From the NCBI GenBank assembly GCA_023376005.1, contig CM042152.1:85049844-85113843 (forward strand): DNA of 64,000 nt, written 5' to 3'. Position numbers and translations under genes: made by a program. This document shows, piece after piece, positions 57,323 to 64,000 of this stretch. Numbering within the stretch: the first letter of the stretch is position 1; the number at the start of each line of letters is the position of its first letter. The stretch is from Doryteuthis pealeii. Lineage: Eukaryota; Mollusca; Cephalopoda; Myopsida; Loliginidae. Under the pieces are notes generated by a model. That model was given only the letters and a program-made list of their open reading frames with translations, made no database searches and was not told the origin of the DNA.

Positions 57323-57960
57323 AAGATACTCACACATACCAAAAAAAAAAAAGAAAAAAATTTTAAACAAAAAAAAGATAAAACTAAAAAAAAAATAAAC
57401 AGCAAACAAATTTTTTTAAAAAAGTACTGAACAGAATTTTCGCATTAATCCAGTTGGAGGGAAAAAAAATTTTTTAAAATTTTTTTTTTTTTTTTTCTCT
57501 CCTTCGTTATCCCCAAAACTTTCAAAGCAAAATCTTGGTTTGAGCCTCCTCCTCCTCCCATATCTGAATTTGTGTCTTGTTATAACACATTTTGGTTAAC
57601 CCCATTCACTCATTCACCTCTTTATATAATAACATTACACACACACACACACATTCGTGTTTTGGAGTTGATGGTACCTATCTGCAAAAAAAAAGACAAA
57701 AAACAAAAAAATAGGAAAGAAACAAACGTTTTGTTGTCACTGAAAGTCTTTTTCACATTTAAAGGCATTGTAATCCTATTACTGAATTCTGCAGGCGGTT
57801 TAATGTTTTAATGAATAATTTTTTTTTATAAATTTAAACAGATAAGGGTAAAAAAAAATTCTATAGAAAAATTCCTTTGCTATATTGCATAAATAAGAAA
57901 ATGATAAAGAAATAAATAGTATGATCTGGAACAAGAAATAGGATGCAAGAAATAAAACAT
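57323..57960 (+). other. Probable start of the XPO4 3' UTR with candidate polyadenylation signals
   Basis: AT-rich sequence after the stop. AATAAA hexamers occur at 57394-57399, 57911-57916 and 57951-57956. None can be chosen without transcript data because the sequence is very A-rich. No coding signal is seen. Confidence 0.45.
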
Positions 57961-58126
57961 TTACTTAAAAAAATGTAATGTGAAGCTTAAAGAAGAAGAA
58001 AAATATGGTAGACAAAAAAAGAAAGAAAAGAAAAGTGGAGTGTGTATAAATAAAAATAGGATTGTATTTGGGAAAGACAGATTTCAATGAAAAATATTTT
58101 TAAAATGGTAGAAATTAAACAAAATT

Positions 58127-58158
<32 letters not shown>

Positions 58159-58160
58159 AT

Positions 58161-58399
58161 GCAGCTCAGTCGGTAGAGTATCGGCTAGAAACCACAAGGT
58201 TCCTAGTTCGATACTCGTCCTCGCCAACTCAGCGTATGAGTAGCACAGGGATCTGTGCGGTAAAGTAAGGAGCTGATGGTAGGTGTGGCGCTCCACCTCA
58301 TGCCAAAAAAACAATCTCCTTGGTCTAGCGCTATTGAAAAGGGGATAGACTCCCTCACTGACTGGCTGATACCAACTTTAGGCCGCCCCGTCGACTTTA

Positions 58400-58402
<3 letters not shown>
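58161..58402 (+). mobile_element. SINE-A copy 15, full length
   Basis: GCAGCTCAGTCGGTAGAGTA to GCCGCCCCGTCGACTTTAC, between an (AC)n and a (TA)n tract. The 5' end lacks the GGCC start. Confidence 0.86.
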
Positions 58403-58435
<33 letters not shown>

Positions 58436-58835
58436 CCCTTTTTTTCTACAACTATAAATGCTCTATATTTTATGAACTATATTGAGCACCTTTGGATTAA
58501 TTACTATTGCTACTACATTGAAAACGTGTTAGCTACTTTCGATGGATATATATTCATATACACACACACACGTGCACACTACTTGAACCTTTAACTACCA
58601 GGTTGGTGGGTGTCGAGTCAAATGCACCCTCCCCCACCGCAACTAGGCATACTGGCTGAAAAACTTATTCTGCATCCTTTGCATGCCATTTAGGAAGAAA
58701 AAAAAAATGTGAAACTTCCAATTGGAAATGATACAATAGGTAGTTTCATTAATGACAGATACAGCAGATCTCGTCTTTGCCACAGATTTTTCACCAATTC
58801 AATAGTGAAAAGGAAGTAAACTCAGGATTAGTTAT

Positions 58836-59250
58836 GGAGGTGTGCTTAGCGTAATGGTTATCATAGGAAATGGAATCAGTTACCCGAATTCAAATTCTGG
58901 ACAAAACTGTTTGCATTTCACTCTGTGTTAATGCTCTTGAGAAAAAAACATTAATCTTTTTCTTTTCTGCCTCCCCCAACTATGGGTAAATAGTAGGGCA
59001 GACTGGGTTCTTTAACCTTGGTACTGCTTTTCATTTTGTAGTAGTAATGCCTTTGGGAAAGGCATGAATTCATCTGTTCTTCCCCACCCAACTATGGGTA
59101 AATAGTAGGGCAGACTGGGTTATTTAGCCTTCATAAGGCAACCAGTCTAGGAGAAGTAATAGTTTGTATTCAAACAAACTTTACTCTGCTTAAAAAGGAA
59201 CCGTGTGTTACATCCTGCCTGTGGATGGAGAAGAGGAGTAAATATATACA
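58836..59250 (+). mobile_element. SINE-B with internal duplication
   Basis: tRNA-like head TGCTTAGCGTAATGGTTATC, then two copies of the body block CTATGGGTAAATAGTAGGGC at about 58980 and 59094, each preceded by a version of GGGAAAGG-ATGAATTCAT. Confidence 0.78.
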
Positions 59251-59850
59251 TTAATGTCCATTAATTCATCACCCCCCCCCCTCCAACTAAGGGTAAATAT
59301 TTGAGATTGGTAGGTAAAAGGTTAATAAAATTCAGACAAGAATTTCTTCTGAATTGAAAATTTGTTTTAAAAAAAAACCCAAAAAGAAACCTAAATAAAA
59401 GTCTAGGTTCTATTCCATAATTATTAACCATCTGTGAATTTCTATAGACAGTGCTTGGTGTATTATTTTACAAGAGAGAAATTATGTTCTGGTGGAAATT
59501 GACTATTAAGAGGGGAAAAAAAAAGGGAGGGGTGGGGCATGTCTAGGAAACATTTTAATCAAAACGCGCTTGCAGGTGAACACACACATTTACACACACA
59601 CACACACACACTCTCACCCCCCCCACTGGTTAATGTGCAAAAATATTCACAACACAAAAAAGGAAGTTGTTTTAATGAAACATACTGCATGCATTCTCTT
59701 CACCCTTATGCTGCATATCTTGTATATACTTCCTTTTTGTATCTTCAGCACACAGTAAAGAGAGAAAAAGAAGAAAGGAATATTAGCGATGGTGCTTCTG
59801 AATATAAACAATTATTCCTTTATTGAACAATGCTCGAAAAAATAGATTTG

Positions 59851-59887
<37 letters not shown>

Positions 59888-60570
59888 AACCCCCCCAAAA
59901 AAAAATTATTCAACAGGCGTTTAATGAAAATATTGATAAAACATTTTTAAGTCTTTTTTTTTTTTTTTTTTTTTTTTTTTTCCTACACGTTTTCTCTTTG
60001 CACATTGTGATTTGTCATTTTTATTTTTATTTATTTATTTTTTTTCATTTTCTTTCTCTTTCTTTCTCTGTTCACACAGAGTTGGCCACTTTTGTGATGT
60101 GAATTTCAAATTTTTCGGATTATTGTAAAATAATTATTACACTAAGTATCAAAAATGAAAACAGGAAAAAAACTGGGAGATTATATATTTAAAAAAAAAA
60201 AGGTCTTATTTTTAAGTTTCAAAACATTACAGAAGATTTTATAAGTGTCATATCTACTCGTTTATGGTGCAATTTTCTGAGACATAAATTTTAGCCTAAT
60301 ATTAGAGGATTGCACCATACATAAGATACAAACTTTGTGTGTGTAAATACTGTATGCTCTAGTTTCATCCAATCTTGCCTATCGTGCGACTCTCCCCAAT
60401 ATTATGCCAAAGTTTAGACTCCAGAAAGTCACCTGAAATGGTATCTAATTCTACCCCCCCCCCTCTGACCAATTTTAAATAACATTTTAATGTTTAGTCC
60501 GGTGCACCTAAAAATAAGATTAAATTTTTACCTGATTGCATTAATTAACTGAAATTCTCTGTATTTCAAT

Positions 60571-60643
60571 TTGTCTCTCTCTCTCTCTCTGTCTCTTTTT
60601 CTCTCTCTCTGTCTCTTTTTCTCTCTCTCTGTCTCTTTTTCTC

Positions 60644-60682
<39 letters not shown>

Positions 60683-61134
60683 GTCTCTCTCTCTCTCTCC
60701 TCTCTGTCTCTCTGTCTCTCTCTGTCTTTGTCTCTCTCTGTCTCTGTCTCTCTCTGTCTCTCTCTGTCTCTGTCTCTCTTCTCTTTCTCTCTTTGTCTCT
60801 CTCTTTGTCTCTCTCTTTCTGTCTCTTTCTCTCTGTCTCTCTCTCTCTGTCTCTTTCTCTCTGTCTCTTTCTCTCTCTTCTGTCTCTTTCTCTCTTTCTG
60901 TCTCTTTCTCTGTCTCTTTCTCTCTTTCTCTTTCTCTCTTTCTGTCTCTTCTCTGTCTCTCTGTCTCTCTGTCTCTCTCTCTCTCTCTCTCTGTCTCTCT
61001 GTCTCTCCCTGCTCTGTCTCTCTCTCTGTCTCTTTCTCTCTCTCTGTCTCTTTTCTCTCTCTGTCTCTTCTCTTTTCTCTCTCTGTCTCTTCTCTCTCTC
61101 TGTCTCTTTTTCTCTCTCTGTCTCTTTCTCTTTT

Positions 61135-61167
<33 letters not shown>

Positions 61168-61185
61168 TTCTCTCTTTCTCTCAGA
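60571..61185 (+). repeat. CT-rich microsatellite, about 615 bp
   Basis: Almost pure TCTCTC with regular GTCTC interruptions, pyrimidine on the + strand. The long frames on both strands (Leu/Ser and Arg/Glu repeats) are low-complexity artefacts. Confidence 0.97.
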
Positions 61186-61647
61186 ATAATGTATTAGGAT
61201 ATTTACAAAATGTAAATATTTGAATGTATTCATCCTGTACCTATTTGGTGGTGCAATGGTGTCACACTCCCATAACGAGGTATGAAGGATGAAAAACCAA
61301 CCTCTACCAGTCCGAACATTAGAAACATGAGATTTCAAATTATCAATACAATACAATAGTTTCATTGAAGGGAGGTAAAACAGATCTTCCTCCAATGCAT
61401 GAAAACAGATATACTGGAGATAGGTAGGTAATAAGTTAAAACGGTTTTCATAATTCTTCTCAGGTGTCCTGTCATGGTCTAATGGTTAACAAGCTAATCT
61501 CATTAATCTATTGAATAGCAAGTTTGGCCCATGCTGGGTGCCTCATTAATATTTTTTTAAAATAGATAAAAATAATGCCAATGTTAAAATGACAATTTTA
61601 ATCTAACCTTAAAATAATCAAACCAGGAAAATATTATTTCTGTTCAG

Positions 61648-61649
<2 letters not shown>

Positions 61650-61698
<49 letters not shown>
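61650..61698. repeat. AT dinucleotide microsatellite
   Basis: Uninterrupted TATATA run. Confidence 0.95.
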
Positions 61699-61701
<3 letters not shown>

Positions 61702-62165
61702 TTATAAATTTGTTTGAAGCATTGGGTTTATATTGGTTTGGTGGTTGGTTTTGGAGGCTATCACAATGCAAGTGTAAAGAAAAACAAGGTAACTATGGTG
61801 TTGTTTGTTTACCTTTTGATTTATTCTTAATATTTCGAGATGAAGATCCCTTTGTAAGAAGATTTCTGAAAACTAAGTTCTGGAGATTGTTGGACAGACA
61901 CACACACATACACACACAGATAATTTGAAGGAAGATATCACCAAGCATACAACAGAATGGACAAATCCTAGCAACAAGGTAACATCTCCAAGGATGGCTT
62001 TATCATTAAATAACCCATGAAGATTGATGTGCCATTAAACAAAGAAACTAAACTAAACCAAATCAAAAAGCAACTTAGTATCTAAATTAGTGTTATTTGG
62101 TTATGTATACCAAAATATCTTCATTTTCAACTAAATGTAATATTCACATGTGTATTCTGAATTAT

Positions 62166-62635
62166 AGTATCCCCATTTTGGTTGAGCAGTCCATGACTTG
62201 CAACACTCCATTTAGACTCTTACTTAGGCTAGACAGGTGGTCGGAGAGAGGTCCCCTCAAATCAATCGGCTGGTCACGTCAAACCCTAGCACCTATATGA
62301 TTGCCCCCACCCTTTTTATTATATGGGTGCTAGAAGGCAGTGGCTGAGGGTCTACATGTCCTGGGAATGACGTTAAACTATCTGATGGTGAGGTTCCAGT
62401 TCTGGAGGTTTGAAGAATGTGGAGCACCCCTTCATCACCATTGCTCCCTGGTCCACTCTGACTCGGAGTGGTAGTACCTGTTAGGGTCCCATCTCTGGGT
62501 TAAATAGCAAGAATTGTGTTAAATAGAAAAATGTATTTATTTTTAAAAAATTGAGTATCCATTAAGAATTGATTTATTTCAAAACTTTAGCGGCATTAAA
62601 TGACCCACTGAGGTTGATATGCCATAAAACAAACC
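62166..62635 (+). mobile_element. Retroposon-C, 5'-truncated copy
   Basis: Begins near TTGAGCAGTCCATGACTTGC, with CAATCGGCTGGTCACGTC, GACTCGGAGTGGTAGTACC and TTGATATGCCATAAAACAAA at the end. Confidence 0.8.
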
Positions 62636-62789
62636 TTTGGCCTTTGTGACTATGATAACAACAACAAAGATGAGGATACTAATCCAAATCCATCAGTGAT
62701 TAATAATTCCTCATCTTAAATCCAAATGAGGGATTATATAAATGTGATATCTATAATATTGTTTTTATTCTTCATGGCAATCCCATTAT

Positions 62790-63163
62790 GGTAATCTGAA
62801 CATTAGCTACATAAATGAGAGTAACCTCCCCTTGTTTCTTTCACTTTGAGGAAGCTGTCTGTTTTGGTCGGCCCTTTTCATTTCACCGTAAGCAATACAA
62901 CTGCATGTTTTAACACGAAAATATCATAAAATGTGTTCTTAATAACAATTAAGTTCATTTCAAATAATGCACAGGCGCAATTAAGAACACATTTTATGAT
63001 ATTTTCATGTTAAAACATTCAGTTGTATTGATTTGTACAAATTCTTATTTTCAGAGTAGATTTACGGTGAAATGAAAATGGCCGACCAAGACAGACGGCT
63101 TCCTCAAAGTGAAAGAAGCAAGGGGAGGTTACTCTCATTTATGTAGCTAATGTTCAGATTACC
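62790..63163. mobile_element. MITE-D copy 6
   Basis: 374 bp with complete inverted ends. Flanks CCCATTAT and ACTTTTAT match at only 5 of 8 positions, so the duplication has decayed or the copy recombined. Confidence 0.82.
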
Positions 63164-63258
63164 ACTTTTATAAACATTACTACCTTTTATTCTATGAAGC
63201 CAATGATATTATATATAATATACAGGGTATTTCAAAAAAATTGACAGTATTTCATAAT

Positions 63259-63596
63259 GGTAATCTGAACATTAACTACATAAATGAGAGTAACCTCCCC
63301 TTGTTTCTTTCACTTTGAGGAAGCCGTCTGTTTTGTTCGTCCATTTTCATTTCACCGTAAATCTACACTGGAAATACAAATTTGTTTGAATCAATACGAC
63401 TTTAATTGTGCTTGTGCATTATTTAAAAGGAACTTAATTGTTATTAAGAACACATTATATAATATTTTTGTGTTAAAACATGCAGTTGTATTGATTACGG
63501 TGAAATGAAAACGGCCGACCAAAACAGACGGCTTCGTCAAAGTGAAAGAAACAAGGGGAGGTTACTCTCATTTATGTAGCTAATGTTCAGATTACC
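63259..63596. mobile_element. MITE-D copy 7, exact 8-bp duplication
   Basis: Ends GGTAATCTGAACATTA and TAATGTTCAGATTACC. TTCATAAT is repeated exactly at 63251-63258 and 63597-63604. It best defines the family limits. Confidence 0.92.
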
Positions 63597-63604
63597 TTCA
63601 TAAT

Positions 63605-64000
63605 CTAATAATTTGACCAATTCTTGTTCAAATGATCTCAAATTTTAACAGCATGTGTAGAACACAACTGAAAATTACATTTTGTATTTATATTCATTTT
63701 TTTTATTTACTTTTCTGGTATGAAAGAAAAGGCATTTAGAGATTAAACATAATTTCGAATTGTTTCTTTATTTAATGATTAAACACTTTTTCTTTCCCAA
63801 TGAATAGAATTTCTATACCAAGAAAAAAAAAAGGGGAAAGAAAACCCCCCAAAAACATAGAACTTTTAATTGATTCTACACTTGGTGTTAAAATTTTAGA
63901 TTATTTCAATGAAAATTAGTTGAGCTATTAGATTAAAAGATGATATCCATTTTTCTGAAAAACCTTATACATATCGAATGATTTAAACATGCTCTGTGTG
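63605..64000. other. AT-rich sequence without recognised features
   Basis: No coding frame, named repeat or RNA gene could be supported here. Confidence 0.6.

Noticed and set aside
13997..58402. tRNA gene-like sequences with GCTCAGTCGGTAGAG heads
   Set aside because: Each is the head of a SINE-A copy with the same non-tRNA body and tail, often reversed, truncated or mutated in the acceptor stem. None looks like a standalone functional tRNA gene.
60541..61395. 284-codon minus frame rich in Arg/Glu and 208-codon plus frame rich in Leu/Ser
   Set aside because: Both are translations of the CT-rich microsatellite. Such frames are a by-product of composition.
61460..61545. tRNA-like stretch TCATGGTCTAATGGTTAACA
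   Set aside because: It has an A-box-like start but no good B box or pairing acceptor stem. Probably a SINE remnant.

Overview
This is an AT-rich invertebrate animal genomic window. It is filled almost entirely by one split protein-coding gene on the + strand and the repeats in its introns. The gene is exportin-4 (XPO4), a karyopherin-beta nuclear transport receptor. I can follow 22 coding exons from 1462 to a stop codon ending at 57322. Joined, they give 1046 residues in one unbroken frame. Roughly the first 95-100 residues, the promoter and the 5' UTR lie upstream of base 1. The species cannot be named from the sequence. The intron/exon structure, tRNA-derived SINEs, CR1-like and other non-LTR retrotransposon ends, foldback elements and microsatellites fit a marine invertebrate, perhaps a lophotrochozoan such as a mollusc; this is an impression only.

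Layout. 1-1461: tail of an upstream intron with a SINE. 1462-26088: fourteen exons with introns of 0.5-3.6 kb. 26089-44375: one 18.3-kb intron made of repeats and low-complexity AT sequence. 44376-57322: eight exons, including the terminal one. 57323-64000: 3' UTR and intergenic sequence with a SINE pair, a 0.6-kb CT-rich microsatellite, a retroposon and two foldback elements. No second host gene was recognised on either strand.

Splicing. All 21 complete introns begin GT and end AG. Intron 50490-51945 has an exact U12-type donor (GTATCCTTT) and a U12-like branch site (TCCTTAAC) 12 bases before the acceptor. Intron 4272-6538 has a near-U12 donor and branch site. So one and possibly two introns appear to use the minor spliceosome.

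Repeats, with working family names. SINE-A is tRNA-derived, about 250 bp, 15 copies. SINE-B is tRNA-derived, about 270 bp, 8 copies. Retroposon-C is up to about 570 bp, 5'-truncated, with an (AAAC)-like tail. MITE-D is a foldback element with an 8-bp target duplication, 8 copies. Foldback-E carries a tRNA-like segment between its arms. LINE-G is a non-LTR 3' end with a zinc-finger-like reading frame. LINE-H is a CR1-like 3' end. Element-I has TAGGGTAGG ends. Foldback-J has GGTTATTTCC ends. Two solo LTRs (K), a mariner relic, a small hAT element and several TA-flanked elements are also present. Nested insertions give relative ages, and several exact target duplications point to fairly recent activity. 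A 129-bp satellite at 5152-6180 appears to have grown out of part of SINE-A.
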